64,000 nucleotides of DNA from positions 434,001-498,000 of the forward strand of contig NZ_BSSV01000002.1 of the NCBI RefSeq assembly GCF_030161435.1, written 5' to 3'. Of the stretch, positions 8,670-19,358 are shown one piece after another. Source of the DNA: Thalassotalea loyana. GTDB taxonomy: Bacteria; Pseudomonadota; Gammaproteobacteria; Enterobacterales; Alteromonadaceae. Each line of letters begins with the position of its first letter. The stretch's first letter is position 1. A program made the translations under genes and the position numbers. Under the pieces are notes generated by a model that worked only from the letters and a program-made list of their open reading frames with translations, had not been told where the DNA came from and did no database searches.

Positions 8670-9479
8670 ATGACAAAAGTAGCTTTTATTGGCGCAGGTA
8701 ATATGAACAGCGCCGTCATTCTCGGACTCATTAACGCTGGCTTTACGCCATCAGATATTATGGTGACAAACCCATCACCAGCAAAAAGAGAAGCACTTGC
8801 AAATGCGCATGGCATTCGCCAAAGTGCCGATAACCTAGAAGCAGCAAAGTTTGCCGATGTTATCGTGCTAGGTGTTAAACCTCATTTAATCACTCAGGTA
8901 AGTCAAGAAATTGCGCAATCTGTCGATGTATCGAAAAAGTGCTTTATATCCGTCGCCGCTGGCACGACCATGGCACAAATCAAACAAGCATTAAACAATT
9001 TAGGTAGTGTTATTCGTGTGATGCCTAACACGCCATCACAGCTTGGACTTGGTGTATCAGGGGTTTATGCGTGTGAGAACACATCAGATGAACAAAAACA
9101 AATTGCGACTAAAATTATGGAAGCAGTTGGCATCGTCAAGTGGCTTGATAAGGAAGCAGACATTGACAATATCATCGCTGTTTCAGGCTCAGGCCCTGCC
9201 TACTTTTTCTTGTTTATGGAAGCGATGGAAACAAAAGCAAAAGCCTTAGGTTTCACTGACCAAGAAGCCAGAGCTTTGGTGCAACAAACGGCGCTTGGCG
9301 CTGCGCAAATGGTTGTTGAGAACGATATTTCAATCGCTCAGCTTCGTGAAAATGTGACCTCGAAAGGCGGCACAACACAAGCAGCACTTGATACCTTTAG
9401 AGCAGGAGGTTTGCCTGAGCTCGTAGATAATGCAATGGACAATGCTATTGCACGTGCAAAAGAGATGGCGAAAGGTTAA
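8670..9479 (+). CDS. proC: Pyrroline-5-carboxylate reductase
   Basis: ProC reduces 1-pyrroline-5-carboxylate to proline with NAD(P)H, the last step of proline synthesis. The 269-residue protein opens with the Rossmann motif VAFIGAGNMNSAV and contains VLGVKPH, ISVAAGTT, VIRVMPNTPSQLGLG, the catalytic-region SGSGPAYFFLFMEAM and the C-terminal TSKGGTTQAALDTF. An upstream in-frame ATG at 8643 would add nine residues before the Rossmann strand. The ATG at 8670, preceded by the purine-rich AGAAAGAGAA, fits the usual family length. Confidence 0.96.
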   Translation: MTKVAFIGAGNMNSAVILGLINAGFTPSDIMVTNPSPAKREALANAHGIRQSADNLEAAKFADVIVLGVKPHLITQVSQEIAQSVDVSKKCFISVAAGTTMAQIKQALNNLGSVIRVMPNTPSQLGLGVSGVYACENTSDEQKQIATKIMEAVGIVKWLDKEADIDNIIAVSGSGPAYFFLFMEAMETKAKALGFTDQEARALVQQTALGAAQMVVENDISIAQLRENVTSKGGTTQAALDTFRAGGLPELVDNAMDNAIARAKEMAKG

Positions 9480-9547
9480 CCTTTACCGAATATCACTCTT
9501 TTGATTTTTAACTTTTTTATACTCAGCTTTTTAATTTGGAGTAATTC

Positions 9548-10096
9548 ATGGAAGCGATAAACTTTCTTTTACGCTTTGCCTTCGACGCCATCATTATGGT
9601 GTTAATATTGCGCGTCTGGTTGCAACTTGTACGTGCTGATTTTTACAACCCGCTTAGTCAATTTATCGTAAAAGTTTCCAACCCATTAGTCATCCCTGTG
9701 CGTCGTATCGTCCCGAGCATTGGCGGCTTAGATACGGGTACCCTAATACTTGCTTTTATTTTTTCAGGATTAAAGTTTGTCGTTATCCCGTTGGTAAACG
9801 GTGGGCCATTTGATCCACTTTCAGCAGCTTACTTCGGCTTTTTATCATTAATCAAGCAAACAGGCTTTTTGCTGTTCATGATCATGTTAGTGATGGCAAT
9901 CATGAGCTGGGTAATTCAAGGTTACAACCCAACACTTGCGGTATTCTCGCAGTTGACTGAGCCGTTTCTAACGCCAATTCGTAGAGTAGTTCCAGTTATC
10001 GGTGGTTTGGATTTATCTTTATTGGCTGCGTTTTTAATACTCAACGTGATCAATATTTTGTTATCCGGCTGGATCCCATATTGGGCAATGCTTTAA
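9548..10096 (+). CDS. YggT family membrane protein
   Basis: A 182-residue protein made of two YggT repeats (PF02325), each a pair of membrane segments: residues 1-75 contain NPLSQFIVKVSNPLVIPVRRIVPSIGGLD and residues 100-180 contain a second NPTLAVFSQLTEPFLTPIRRVVPVIGGLDLS. The repeated PIRRxVPxIGGLD motif is diagnostic. The function is unclear; the family is tied by neighbourhood to proC and, in some bacteria, to osmotic tolerance or division. A clean TTGGAG ribosome site precedes the ATG. Confidence 0.93.
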   Translation: MEAINFLLRFAFDAIIMVLILRVWLQLVRADFYNPLSQFIVKVSNPLVIPVRRIVPSIGGLDTGTLILAFIFSGLKFVVIPLVNGGPFDPLSAAYFGFLSLIKQTGFLLFMIMLVMAIMSWVIQGYNPTLAVFSQLTEPFLTPIRRVVPVIGGLDLSLLAAFLILNVINILLSGWIPYWAML

Positions 10097-10112
10097 CTCT
10101 TAAGGAAGTAAA

Positions 10113-10550
10113 ATGTCATACTTTGCAAAAGCAGGTGTTCTATTATTCGCGTTAATTGGCATGTCTTTCTCTGCGCATTCAGAGCAAAAGCAAGTATTAG
10201 GTGATCTTGATGTTCACTATATCGCGTTAAATTCAACGATGATTCCAGCTAATGTTGCGGTTAATTATGATATTACCCGTAGCAAAATCAATGCACTAAT
10301 TAACATCTCAGTGTTAGACAACACTCAAGCAAATAAACCTGCTAAGAGTGTTGGTATTTCTGGCGTTGCAACAAACCTACTCGGCCATAAGAAAAACCTA
10401 GAGTTTGTTGAGGTGGTAGAAGGTGATGCGATTTATTACTTGGCTCAATTGCGATTCACAAGTGAAGAGCAGTTTACCTTCAACATCACCATATTGGACG
10501 AGGGGCAAGAGCATAATTTAGTGTTTAAACAAAAGCTCTACGCCGACTAA
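10113..10550 (+). CDS. DUF4426 domain-containing exported protein
   Basis: A 145-residue protein with a signal peptide (about residues 1-22, cleavage after SAHS). The mature part matches the DUF4426 family seen in marine gammaproteobacteria next to proC-yggT: LGDLDVHYIALNSTMIPANVA followed by a beta-rich body with KNLEFVEVVEGDAIYYLAQLRF. It is probably periplasmic. Its role is unknown. It sits 16 bases behind yggT with AAGGAAG upstream, so it is likely the last gene of the yggS operon; a strong hairpin follows. Confidence 0.85.
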   Translation: MSYFAKAGVLLFALIGMSFSAHSEQKQVLGDLDVHYIALNSTMIPANVAVNYDITRSKINALINISVLDNTQANKPAKSVGISGVATNLLGHKKNLEFVEVVEGDAIYYLAQLRFTSEEQFTFNITILDEGQEHNLVFKQKLYAD

Positions 10551-10561
10551 TTTCAAATCTA

Positions 10562-10598
10562 AGAGTTACGAAGTCAATTCGTAACTCTACTTATCCTT
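10562..10598. terminator. Intrinsic terminator between convergent genes
   Basis: An 11-bp perfect stem, AGAGTTACGAA (10562-10572) with TTCGTAACTCT (10578-10588), 5-base loop, then a T-rich stretch on the plus strand. It closes the DUF4426 transcript and reaches into the end of the convergent lipoprotein gene. Confidence 0.7.
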
Positions 10599-10838
10599 TT
10601 TAATTAACCATTGGAAAAAAGAGACAAAAAAGGTATCCGCGTCACTCGCACGATCCCGTTTTTGGTTTGCTAGCGCCCCCTCTTCCTGAGCAGCCTGTGG
10701 TTGTCCGATAGATTCATAGTATTCCCTTGCTTTATCGTGATTTTTTGCCTGGCTTTTTAATTCCTGGGTTGAGCTACAACCAGTCACGACGATAACAAGA
10801 GCGAAAACCAGACTAGAGTGTCGACGAGTTAATTTCAT
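10587..10838 (-). CDS. Small predicted lipoprotein, function unknown
   Basis: An 83-residue protein with an N-terminal lipoprotein signal: MKLTRRHSS, a hydrophobic core, and the lipobox VVTGC at about residues 17-21. The mature part is hydrophilic (STQELKSQAKNHDKAREYYESIGQP) and ends with KDK. The reading frame is open well upstream, but residues before this Met have no signal-like character and overlap rdgB; AGGGAAAG lies upstream of the chosen ATG at 10838. No family is recognised. It is divergent from rdgB. Confidence 0.7.
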   Translation of the reverse strand: MKLTRRHSSLVFALVIVVTGCSSTQELKSQAKNHDKAREYYESIGQPQAAQEEGALANQKRDRASDADTFFVSFFQWLIKKDK

Positions 10839-10971
10839 ATTTCTTTCCCTGTTAATACTTCGGCCGCAGGGTAGCGCTTTTCCATTGAGAAAACAAATCA
10901 TCAATGGCTTTTTCACCCGCTTTACGCCATAATTCGCGCCAGAAAAATTCTTTCCTTTTAGGCGTATTTCC

Positions 10972-11571
10972 ATGAACAAAATTGTTTTAGCAACGGGTAA
11001 CCTTGGCAAAGTTAAAGAACTTGGTGAACTACTCAATCAACATAACATTGACGTAGTGCCACAAAGTGAATTTAATGTTGGTGATGTTGCCGAAACAGGC
11101 ACTACATTCGTGGAAAATGCGATAATCAAAGCACGCCATGCCGCTAAAATTACAGGATTACCTGCAATTGCTGACGATTCAGGATTAGAAGTTGATGCAT
11201 TGAATGGCGCGCCTGGCGTTTATTCGGCGCGATTCGCAGGCGCTGAAGCAACTGACGCCGACAATAATGCCAAGCTCCTATCAGAGTTAACGGGTGTTGA
11301 AAAATCTAAGCGCACTGCAAGGTTTCATTGTGTATTAGTGTTTATGGCTCACGAAAATGATCCAACACCAGTCATTTGCCATGGCACTTGGGAAGGTGAA
11401 ATTCTCGAAACACCAGCAGGTGAACAAGGTTTTGGTTACGACCCTCTTTTCTGGGTTGAATCGGAGCAAAAAGCGTCAGCACAGCTTACGCGAGAAGAAA
11501 AAGGTGCATTAAGCCATCGCGGTAAAGCGCTCGCGAAACTTGTTGCTCACTTTAATCAATTAAACGGTTAA
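10972..11571 (+). CDS. rdgB: RdgB/HAM1 family XTP/dITP pyrophosphatase
   Basis: A house-cleaning enzyme that hydrolyses dITP, XTP and related non-canonical purine nucleotides to monophosphates, keeping them out of DNA. The 199-residue chain has the opening [13 protein letters not shown], the metal and base contacts [40 protein letters not shown], and the closing [10 protein letters not shown] and [11 protein letters not shown]. hemW follows after 4 bases; rdgB-hemW is a conserved pair. Confidence 0.96.
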   Translation: MNKIVLATGNLGKVKELGELLNQHNIDVVPQSEFNVGDVAETGTTFVENAIIKARHAAKITGLPAIADDSGLEVDALNGAPGVYSARFAGAEATDADNNAKLLSELTGVEKSKRTARFHCVLVFMAHENDPTPVICHGTWEGEILETPAGEQGFGYDPLFWVESEQKASAQLTREEKGALSHRGKALAKLVAHFNQLNG

Positions 11572-11575
11572 TCTC

Positions 11576-12739
11576 GTGTTAAAAGTTCAGCCCCTTTCTC
11601 TTTATATTCATATACCTTGGTGTGTGCAAAAGTGTCCATATTGTGATTTTAATTCTCACGCTTTTGGCAAAGGTAAAGGGCAGCAAGACATTCCAGAAAC
11701 GCAATATGTTCAAGCGCTAATTAAAGACTTAGATGATGATATCAAGCGCTTTAATTTAGCTAACCGACAATTGCACACCATTTTTATCGGTGGTGGCACA
11801 CCGAGCCTGTTCTCAGCTGAAGCAATTGGCGATATTCTCAACCAAGTAAAGTCTCGTTTTATTATCGACGAAGCGCGCTTTGAAGTAACCTTGGAAGCTA
11901 ACCCAGGTACTGTTGAAGCGGATAAATTTTCAGGTTTTGCCAAAGCTGGTGTGACACGCTTATCTATTGGTGTACAAAGTTTTGAGTCAGATAAACTAAT
12001 AAAACTCGGCCGAATTCATGATTCGAATCAAGCAAAACGCGCGGCTGAATTTGCTCACCAAGCAGGCATTAAGAGTTTTAATTTAGATTTAATGCATGGC
12101 TTGCCAGATCAAAACTTAACCAATGCTCTAGACGACTTAAAAACTGCCATCGCGTTAAACCCTGATCATATTTCTTGGTATCAATTAACCATTGAGCCAA
12201 ATACCGCTTTCCATTCTAAGCCACCCGAATTACCGCAAGATGAAACGTTATGGTCTATTCAAGAGGAAGGTGTCAAATTACTTGAAGAAGCGGGCTACCA
12301 TCAATATGAAATTTCTGCTTATGCTAAAAATAACAAGCAGTGCCAACATAACTTAAATTACTGGCGCTTTGGTGACTATTTAGGTATTGGCTGTGGTGCT
12401 CATGGAAAAATTACTGACGATACATCTGGAAAAATCTATCGCACGGTAAAAGTTAAGCACCCTAAAGGCTATTTAGAAGAGGGCCGCGCTGCTCTGGACC
12501 ACTTAAATGAAGTTGAGCACGCTGAGCTTACCTTCGAGTTTATGATGAACCAGTTAAGGCTAAAAGAGCCCTTTACGCTCTCCCATTTCAGTCAAAGTAC
12601 CGGGCTTGATAGCAAAGCGTTACTAACACAACTAGAAAAAGCCCAGGCGCAACAGCTAGTTGAGAAACAAGGCGATTCGTGGCAAGTTACTGCGCAAGGA
12701 CATCGCTATTTAAATGAACTACTCACTCAGTTTTTGTAA
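11576..12739 (+). CDS. hemW: Heme chaperone HemW (radical SAM, HemN-like)
   Basis: A 387-residue radical SAM protein. HemW binds heme and delivers it to respiratory enzymes; it is not a coproporphyrinogen dehydrogenase. The 4Fe-4S cysteines are Cys16, Cys20 and Cys23 in IPWCVQKCPYCDFNSH. Further motifs are FIGGGTPSLF, TLEANPGTVE, RLSIGVQSF, LDLMHGLPDQ, ISWYQLTIEPNTAF and GIGCGAHGKI. Start is a GTG four bases after rdgB, so translation is probably coupled. The C-terminal winged-helix-like HemN domain is complete. Confidence 0.95.
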   Translation: MLKVQPLSLYIHIPWCVQKCPYCDFNSHAFGKGKGQQDIPETQYVQALIKDLDDDIKRFNLANRQLHTIFIGGGTPSLFSAEAIGDILNQVKSRFIIDEARFEVTLEANPGTVEADKFSGFAKAGVTRLSIGVQSFESDKLIKLGRIHDSNQAKRAAEFAHQAGIKSFNLDLMHGLPDQNLTNALDDLKTAIALNPDHISWYQLTIEPNTAFHSKPPELPQDETLWSIQEEGVKLLEEAGYHQYEISAYAKNNKQCQHNLNYWRFGDYLGIGCGAHGKITDDTSGKIYRTVKVKHPKGYLEEGRAALDHLNEVEHAELTFEFMMNQLRLKEPFTLSHFSQSTGLDSKALLTQLEKAQAQQLVEKQGDSWQVTAQGHRYLNELLTQFL

Positions 12740-12743
12740 TGCT

Positions 12744-13256
12744 ATGAAGCCAAGTATTTTTAATGCTAACGATCATTTATTTATGCAACGAGCGATTGAG
12801 CTTGCGCTTAAGGCTGAAGCAATTGATGAAATTCCTGTCGGCGCTGTCGTTGTCCATAACAATGAAATTATTGGTGAAGGTTACAACCAATCTATTACCC
12901 TCAATGATCCCTCTGCACATGCAGAAATGATTGCTATTCGACAGGCAGGGGAAAAGCTAGGCAACTACCGATTACTAGATTGCACCTTATACGTCACATT
13001 GGAGCCCTGCCCTATGTGCGCAGGTTTGCTCGTGCACAGTAGAATTAAGCAAGTCATCTACGCTAGCCCAGATCTAAAGACTGGTAGTGCGGGAAGTGTA
13101 TTTAACCTAGTAGCCAACGAAAAACTTAACCACCAAATTGAGCATCGCTTTGGCCTGTACCAAGAGCAATGCTCATCAATGTTATCTAGTTTTTTCAAAC
13201 GTAGAAGAAAAGAGAAAAAGGCACTTAAACAAGCGTTAAAACAAAACGAAAGTTAA
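12744..13256 (+). CDS. tadA: tRNA-specific adenosine deaminase TadA
   Basis: TadA converts adenosine 34 of tRNA-Arg(ACG) to inosine and is normally essential. The 170-residue protein carries the deaminase zinc site: His59-Ala-Glu61 (SAHAEMIAI) and Cys89/Cys92 in LEPCPMCAGLLVHSRI, plus PVGAVVVHNNEIIGEGYN. The frame extends back into hemW (ATG 12714), but the ATG at 12744, four bases after the hemW stop, gives the usual length. The C-terminus is strongly basic (FKRRRKEKKALKQALKQ), fitting tRNA binding. Confidence 0.95.
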   Translation: MKPSIFNANDHLFMQRAIELALKAEAIDEIPVGAVVVHNNEIIGEGYNQSITLNDPSAHAEMIAIRQAGEKLGNYRLLDCTLYVTLEPCPMCAGLLVHSRIKQVIYASPDLKTGSAGSVFNLVANEKLNHQIEHRFGLYQEQCSSMLSSFFKRRRKEKKALKQALKQNES

Positions 13257-13268
13257 GTGTTGGATCTG

Positions 13269-13415
13269 TTATTTAAAAGGAATTGAATTATCGTCTTCAA
13301 CCGTTAATTGGAAAAAAACGGCGCGACGGTCAACAATCTTTTTACGACGCTCGTGAACGAGGCGTTTGCGGCGAGTCGCTACAACTTGTCGATGACTGTT
13401 ATTTGATCTTCTCAT
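13269..13415 (-). CDS. 48-residue basic protein, unrecognised
   Basis: A small gene. The ATG at 13415 is preceded by AGGAGG seven bases upstream, the best ribosome site in the region. The peptide begins MRRSNNSHRQVVATRRKRL, continues HERRKKIVDRRAVFF and ends with an acidic patch and IPFK. About a third of the residues are Arg, Lys or His, all in the first 31 positions, suggesting nucleic-acid or ribosome contact. It is convergent with tadA and downstream of mltF on the same strand. I recognise no family. Codon use is ordinary and the frame ends in TAA. Confidence rests on the ribosome site and composition. Confidence 0.6.
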   Translation of the reverse strand: MRRSNNSHRQVVATRRKRLVHERRKKIVDRRAVFFQLTVEDDNSIPFK

Positions 13416-13612
13416 TTATGCCTCCTGTTAAAGTAAATAAATAAGGTAGTAATACACGAATAAAAAAACCTGACCAATTTATCAGCTTTTTTATTTTATA
13501 CCAACTCCTTTAAGTTGTTGCTCTCTCAGCAGCACTCAAAGAAAGCGGTATTTTCGCTTTGTTTTATGACAATTAGATGACAATGGATCACTTATATTTG
13601 GGCATTCGCCAA

Positions 13613-15049
13613 TTAATCAAGTGATGCTGTGGATTGTTGTGGTGCGGTAAGCTCTTGCATACGTTGTTTTTCATCGAACCATTGTAATGTGTCATAGTAT
13701 CGACGAATGTTTTCAACATAATTGACAGGCTCGTCACCCCGAGCATAACCGTATTTGGTTTTCTTGTAGTATTTCTTTTGTTTAAGCAGCGGCAAACGTT
13801 CTTTAACTTCAACCCATCGGTCTGGGTCACCACCTTGTTGCTGAGTAATAATACGCGCATCGTTCAAGTGACCAAAGCCAACATTGTAAGACGCTAATGC
13901 AAACCAGACCTTGTCGGGCATAGGAATTCTATCAGGCATCCGGTTAATCAATTGGGTGATATATTTTGCCCCACCACGAATGCTTTGTTCTGCATCTAGA
14001 CGTGACTTAACGCCCATTTGTTTTGCTGTAGGCAAGGTGAGCATCATCATTCCGCGCACCCCTGTGTAGCTTCTTGCTTTGGGGTTCCAATGTGACTCTT
14101 GGTAACTAATTGCTGCCAATAATCGCCAATCAATTTCCTCACCGTACTTTTCAAACATTGGACGATATTTAGGTAATTTATTTTCAATCGCTTTGATAAA
14201 GGTGCGGGTATCGACGTAATTGAATTTTTCAATATGGCCGTAGTATTTATCGTCTAACGCAAGTAAAGTTCCATCATGGTGAACACCACCGAAAAATTCA
14301 ACCAGACTCGTTAATAGAGAATGGTCGCCTTGCTTTTTCACTGCCCAAGCTAAAGGCTCCGGTTTTTTTATCGTAAAACCGATGCTTATCTCTGGGTAAT
14401 AACGACGGTTGATGGCTAGTGTGTTGGAATCAATCACAGTGTAATCGATGTTCTCTTCAAGAATCTCCAGCAAAAGCTCTTCGGCGTCGAGTTCGCTATT
14501 TTCTTGCCAAGTTAAGCCGTCGTGCTGGTTCTTTAATTTCTGTAGGTTTTCAACATGACTTGAAAGTGCTGTAACAACCAAATTGCCCGTTAGGTCTTCA
14601 ATTTTTCTTGGGCGAACTTTTCCCTGTTTAAACACTAACTTTTGACTGATTTGGTCATAGCTTGGCGCAAAACTAAATTGTTCCAATCGCTTCGGCGTGA
14701 CTGCAAGACCCGCAGCAATAAAGTCGACTTCGCCACTATCTAATTTAGGAAATAATGTTTCCAAATTATAACTGGGCACAATTTGTAATTTTACGCCCAG
14801 ATGTTCAGCATATTTCTTCGCAAGTTCGTACTCGAAGCCCGCAGGACCTTCGGCGTCAATGTAGTATGTGTTTGGACCAAATAGTGTACCGACCGTAATA
14901 CTACCTTTTTCAACTATGCGACTTAGTTGATCTGTTTCCGTTTTTTGATAGCAACCAGAGAGCACAACAGCAAAAGCAACAAACAGACAATACTGCCATA
15001 TTTGTTGTTGCATGTTTTTCAGCTTTTCCGTTATACCGACTGCTTTCAT
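13613..15049 (-). CDS. mltF: Membrane-bound lytic murein transglycosylase F
   Basis: MltF cleaves the glycan of peptidoglycan to 1,6-anhydro-muropeptides in the periplasm. The 478-residue protein has an N-terminal lipoprotein-type signal (lipobox LSGC near residue 33), a solute-binding-like domain (about 45-270, starting [16 protein letters not shown]), and a C-terminal SLT lysozyme-like domain with the catalytic Glu318 in SYQESHWNP, then [18 protein letters not shown] and [17 protein letters not shown] Met at residue 13 (base 15013) is an alternative start. It is divergent from purL, the same arrangement as in E. coli. Confidence 0.95.
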   Translation of the reverse strand: MKAVGITEKLKNMQQQIWQYCLFVAFAVVLSGCYQKTETDQLSRIVEKGSITVGTLFGPNTYYIDAEGPAGFEYELAKKYAEHLGVKLQIVPSYNLETLFPKLDSGEVDFIAAGLAVTPKRLEQFSFAPSYDQISQKLVFKQGKVRPRKIEDLTGNLVVTALSSHVENLQKLKNQHDGLTWQENSELDAEELLLEILEENIDYTVIDSNTLAINRRYYPEISIGFTIKKPEPLAWAVKKQGDHSLLTSLVEFFGGVHHDGTLLALDDKYYGHIEKFNYVDTRTFIKAIENKLPKYRPMFEKYGEEIDWRLLAAISYQESHWNPKARSYTGVRGMMMLTLPTAKQMGVKSRLDAEQSIRGGAKYITQLINRMPDRIPMPDKVWFALASYNVGFGHLNDARIITQQQGGDPDRWVEVKERLPLLKQKKYYKKTKYGYARGDEPVNYVENIRRYYDTLQWFDEKQRMQELTAPQQSTASLD

Positions 15050-15422
15050 ACTAACTTTCTACAAGCCTATTAACTACTTACGAATTCATCATAATCATGA
15101 TGATATTTTAAGTATACCCAAAACCATGGCATTTTAATTAACAAATTTTTAAAACATTAGTTTTCACCCGGCAATCTCCCAAAATTTGACAAGAAATTCC
15201 CCCTTATCGGCTGAACATCTTTTCTAACCCCATGTTCTTAAAGTGAAAAAAATACCACAGCAAATTACTAACCATTTAGTCAGGTTGTTTGTGATTGAAG
15301 CTATTGTTTTAACAACAAAATTTTCTATTATTTTATTCACACCAGTTCTATATTTTAGGCGCCCTTCCATATATAATACGCGCGATTTTTTCCTAATAAA
15401 TCCAACCTTGGTGACAAAGCAT
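15050..15422. promoter_or_regulatory. mltF-purL divergent promoter region
   Basis: 373 bases without a convincing gene. A TATAAT at 15372-15377 is a reasonable -10 element for purL, giving a leader of about 40 bases. A near-palindrome of ATCAT/ATGAT units lies at about 15086-15103. No clear PurR box was seen. The frame that runs into purL from 15243 is open by chance and is not needed by the protein family. Confidence 0.4.
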
Positions 15423-18400
15423 ATGGCAATGTTAATAAAAACCCTTCGCGGTGCGCCGGCACTATCTGACTTTCGCGTTAAAAAGTTACTGGCACAATGT
15501 GAAGATTTAAACCTTCCTGTTCGTAGTATTTATGCTGAATTTACTCATTTTGCACACGTAAATGAGGAATTAACTGCAGATGAATCTGAAGTACTAGCAA
15601 AATTATTAACATACGGTCCAACAATTGAAGAGCATGAGCCAACAGGCACGCTTTTATTAGTTACGCCTCGTCCAGGTACCATTTCACCTTGGTCATCAAA
15701 ATCAACAGATATCGCTCATAACTGTGGCTTAAGTAAAGTAGAACGCCTAGAACGCGGTATCGCGTATTACGTAGAGAGCGACAAGTTATCTGAAGCGCAA
15801 GAAAAAGCGTTAAATAATTTAATTCACGACCGCATGATGGAGTCAATTTTTGCTGACTTCAACGACGCACAAGCATTATTCGCAACAGCAGAACCAGGTG
15901 AATTCGGTAGTGTTGATGTCATGGCTGGTGGCCGTGACGCACTAGCAAAAGCAAACGTTGAATTAGGTTTAGCGCTTGCAGAAGACGAAATTACATATCT
16001 TGCAGAAAACTTTGCCAAGTTAGGTCGTAACCCACACGACATCGAACTTTACATGTTCGCCCAAGCTAACTCTGAGCACTGTCGTCACAAAATCTTCAAC
16101 GCTGATTGGACAATCGACGGCGAGAAGCAAGAAAAATCATTGTTCAAAATGATTAAAAACACCTACGAAACAAATTCTGATTACGTATTATCAGCATACG
16201 CTGACAACGCGGCAGTTATGGTAGGTTCAGAAGGTGGTCGCTTTTACGCAGAACCTGACACATTAGAGTACGGTTACCACCACGAAGATATTCAAATTTT
16301 AATGAAGGTTGAAACTCACAACCACCCTACTGCAATTTCTCCATACCCAGGTGCAGCAACAGGCTCTGGTGGTGAAATTCGTGACGAAGGTGCAACGGGT
16401 GTTGGTTCTAAACCAAAAGCTGGTCTTGTTGGCTTCTCAGTGTCAAACTTACGTATTCCTGGTTTTGAACAGCCGTGGGAATCAGATTTCGGTAAGCCAG
16501 ATCGTATTGTTACGGCTTTAGACATCATGCTCGAGGGCCCACTAGGTGGCGCTGCGTTTAACAACGAATTTGGTCGTCCAGCAATCAACGGCTACTTCCG
16601 TACATACGAAGAAGAAGTTAACTCGTTCAACGGCGTTGAAGTACGTGGTTACCACAAGCCAATTATGATCGCGGGTGGTTACGGTAACATCCGTGACGAG
16701 CACGTACAAAAAGGCGAAATCAATGTTGGTGCAAACCTAATTGTATTAGGTGGTCCAGCAATGAACATCGGTCTTGGTGGCGGTGCAGCTTCATCAATGG
16801 CATCTGGCCAATCAGCAGAAAACTTAGACTTTGCTTCAGTACAACGTGAAAACCCAGAAATGGAACGTCGTTGTCAGGAAGTTATTGACCGTTGTTGGCA
16901 ACTAGGTGAAGACAACCCAATTCTATTTATCCACGATGTGGGTGCTGGTGGTCTTTCAAATGCATTCCCTGAATTAGTATCAGACGGTGGCCGTGGCGGT
17001 AACTTCGAATTACGTAACGTGCCAAACGATGAGCGCAGCATGGCGCCTCACGAAATTTGGTGTAACGAGTCACAAGAACGCTACGTGTTGGCCGTTTCTG
17101 ACGAGCAATTACCATTATTCGAAAAAATCTGTCAGCGCGAACGCGCACCATTTGCCGTAGTTGGTAAAGCAACAGAAGAAGAGCACTTAACGGTAACTGA
17201 CTCACACTTCGAAGGCACTGACAAAGACACACCTATCGATTTACCACTAGACGTTTTATTAGGTAAAACACCTAAGATCAAGAAAAATGTTCAATCAGTA
17301 GCGACTCAAGGTAGCGAGTTAGATTTAGCGAACGTTGATGTGGCGGAAGCAGCTGATCGTTTATTACGTTTACCAGCAATCGCTGAGAAAACATTCCTTA
17401 TCACTATTGGTGACCGCTCGGTAACCGGTATGGTTAACCGTGACCAAATGGTTGGTCCTTGGCAGGTGCCTGTGGCTGACTGTGGTGTAACAGCAGCAGC
17501 ACTTGATTCATACCATGGTGAAGCAATGGCAATGGGTGAGCGTACGCCAGTAGCTCTACTTAACTACGGCGCATCTGCACGTTTAGCAGTAGCTGAGTCA
17601 TTAACGAACATCGCAGGTACTGATATTGGTGATTTAAACCGTATTAAGCTTTCTGCGAACTGGATGTCACCAGCAGGTCACCCGGGGGAAGATGCAGGTC
17701 TTTACGAAGCGGTTAAAGCCGTAGGTGAAGAATTATGTCCAGCATTAGGTTTAACCATTCCAGTTGGTAAAGACTCAATGTCAATGAAGACCAAGTGGGA
17801 AGATAACGGCGAAGAAAAATCTGTTACTTCACCAATGTCATTAATCATCACTGCCTTTGGCCGTGTTGAAGACATCCGCAAGACAGTAACGCCAGAGCTT
17901 CGCACGGATAAAGGCGACACTCGCATTGTTGCAATTGACTTATCAAAAGGTAAGAACCGTTTAGGCGCTTCATGTATTGCTCAGGTTTACAAGCAACTTG
18001 GTAAAGAAACACCAGATGTTGATTGCCCAGAAACATTAAAAGGTTTCTTTAACGCAATGCAAACGCTAGTGCGCAAAGAAATGCTTGTGGCTTACCATGA
18101 CCGTTCAGACGGTGGTTTATTCACAACCGTAGCTGAAATGGCGTTTGCTGGTCACACTGGTGTAACCGTTGATATCGACAAGCTTCCTGGTAGTGACTTA
18201 GAAGTATTATTCTCAGAAGAGCTTGGCGCCGTGATTCAAATTAAAGAATCTGACGTTGATGCGATTCACGCAATCTTTGAAGAGCACGGCATTTTAGATT
18301 GTTGTGCTGATGTCGGTCGTTTAAACGATTACGACATGATCACCTTCAAACGTGGTGATGACGTTGTACTTGAGAACTCTCGTACATACTTCCGCACAGT

Positions 18401-19349
18401 ATGGGCAGAAACAACGTTGAAGATGCAGTCTTTACGTGACAACTCAGAGTGTGCACAAGAAGAATTTGACGTTAAATTCGATACAGAAGATCCAGGCTTA
18501 AACGCTGAATTAACCTTCGACATTAACGAAGATATCGTAGCTGATTTAATTGCTAAAGACGCTGAAGAAGAGACAAACCCACGTGTTGCGATTTTACGTG
18601 AGCAAGGTGTTAACTCTCACGTTGAAATGGCAGCAGCGTTTGACCGTGCAGGTTTCATTGCAATTGACGTTCACATGTCAGACATTTTAGAAGGTCGTGC
18701 AGATTTAGCTGACTTCCAAGGCTTAGTTGCTTGTGGTGGCTTCTCTTACGGTGACGTACTTGGTGCTGGTGAAGGTTGGGCAAAATCAATCTTATTTAAC
18801 CCGAAAGCACGTGAAATGTTCAAAACATTCTTTGAGCGTGAAGAAACATTCTCATTAGGTGTATGTAACGGTTGTCAGATGCTTTCTAACTTAAAAGAAA
18901 TCATCCCAGGCTCTGAACACTGGCCACGTTTCGTTCAAAACGAATCAGAGCGTTTTGAAGCACGTTTCTCACTAGTCGAAATTCAAGAAAGTCCGTCAAT
19001 CTTCTTTAAAGGTATGGCTGGTTCTCGCATGCCTATCGCCGTTTCTCACGGTGAAGGTCGTACAGAATTTACAAGCGATGAAGCGATTGATGCAGCGAAC
19101 GATTCAGGTACAGTATCAATGCGTTACGTAAATAACTACGGTGACGTAACGGAAACTTACCCTGCTAACCCTAACGGTTCACCTGATGGTATTACGTCAT
19201 TAACGACAACTGATGGTCGTGTAACGATTATGATGCCTCACCCAGAGCGTGTATTCCGTACAGTTGCTAACTCATGGCACCCAGATTCATGGGGTGAAGA
19301 TTCTCCATGGGTTAGAATGTTCCGCAACGCGAGAAAGTTTGTTAATTAG
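15423..19349 (+). CDS. purL: Phosphoribosylformylglycinamidine synthase
   Basis: PurL makes FGAM from FGAR, glutamine and ATP, the fourth step of purine synthesis. The 1308-residue protein is the large single-chain form: N-terminal PurS-like part ([20 protein letters not shown]), two AIR-synthetase-type halves ([32 protein letters not shown], later [12 protein letters not shown]), and a C-terminal glutaminase with the nucleophile in GVCNGCQML and the His/Glu of MPHPER. The frame is open to 15243, but family alignment places the start at ATG 15423 (or 15429), with GGTGA upstream. The 60 extra upstream residues would be hydrophobic and unlike any PurL. Confidence 0.97.
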   Translation: MAMLIKTLRGAPALSDFRVKKLLAQCEDLNLPVRSIYAEFTHFAHVNEELTADESEVLAKLLTYGPTIEEHEPTGTLLLVTPRPGTISPWSSKSTDIAHNCGLSKVERLERGIAYYVESDKLSEAQEKALNNLIHDRMMESIFADFNDAQALFATAEPGEFGSVDVMAGGRDALAKANVELGLALAEDEITYLAENFAKLGRNPHDIELYMFAQANSEHCRHKIFNADWTIDGEKQEKSLFKMIKNTYETNSDYVLSAYADNAAVMVGSEGGRFYAEPDTLEYGYHHEDIQILMKVETHNHPTAISPYPGAATGSGGEIRDEGATGVGSKPKAGLVGFSVSNLRIPGFEQPWESDFGKPDRIVTALDIMLEGPLGGAAFNNEFGRPAINGYFRTYEEEVNSFNGVEVRGYHKPIMIAGGYGNIRDEHVQKGEINVGANLIVLGGPAMNIGLGGGAASSMASGQSAENLDFASVQRENPEMERRCQEVIDRCWQLGEDNPILFIHDVGAGGLSNAFPELVSDGGRGGNFELRNVPNDERSMAPHEIWCNESQERYVLAVSDEQLPLFEKICQRERAPFAVVGKATEEEHLTVTDSHFEGTDKDTPIDLPLDVLLGKTPKIKKNVQSVATQGSELDLANVDVAEAADRLLRLPAIAEKTFLITIGDRSVTGMVNRDQMVGPWQVPVADCGVTAAALDSYHGEAMAMGERTPVALLNYGASARLAVAESLTNIAGTDIGDLNRIKLSANWMSPAGHPGEDAGLYEAVKAVGEELCPALGLTIPVGKDSMSMKTKWEDNGEEKSVTSPMSLIITAFGRVEDIRKTVTPELRTDKGDTRIVAIDLSKGKNRLGASCIAQVYKQLGKETPDVDCPETLKGFFNAMQTLVRKEMLVAYHDRSDGGLFTTVAEMAFAGHTGVTVDIDKLPGSDLEVLFSEELGAVIQIKESDVDAIHAIFEEHGILDCCADVGRLNDYDMITFKRGDDVVLENSRTYFRTVWAETTLKMQSLRDNSECAQEEFDVKFDTEDPGLNAELTFDINEDIVADLIAKDAEEETNPRVAILREQGVNSHVEMAAAFDRAGFIAIDVHMSDILEGRADLADFQGLVACGGFSYGDVLGAGEGWAKSILFNPKAREMFKTFFEREETFSLGVCNGCQMLSNLKEIIPGSEHWPRFVQNESERFEARFSLVEIQESPSIFFKGMAGSRMPIAVSHGEGRTEFTSDEAIDAANDSGTVSMRYVNNYGDVTETYPANPNGSPDGITSLTTTDGRVTIMMPHPERVFRTVANSWHPDSWGEDSPWVRMFRNARKFVN

Positions 19350-19358
19350 TTTTTCATA

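Noticed and set aside
13460-13500. A/T-flanked weak hairpin upstream of the 48-residue gene
   Set aside because: Stem has a mismatch and is mostly A-T pairs; not convincing as a terminator of mltF.
15243-15422. 60-codon open extension upstream of purL
   Set aside because: Hydrophobic and AT-rich, not found in the PurL family as I know it; a -10-like TATAAT lies inside it and the family start is at 15423.
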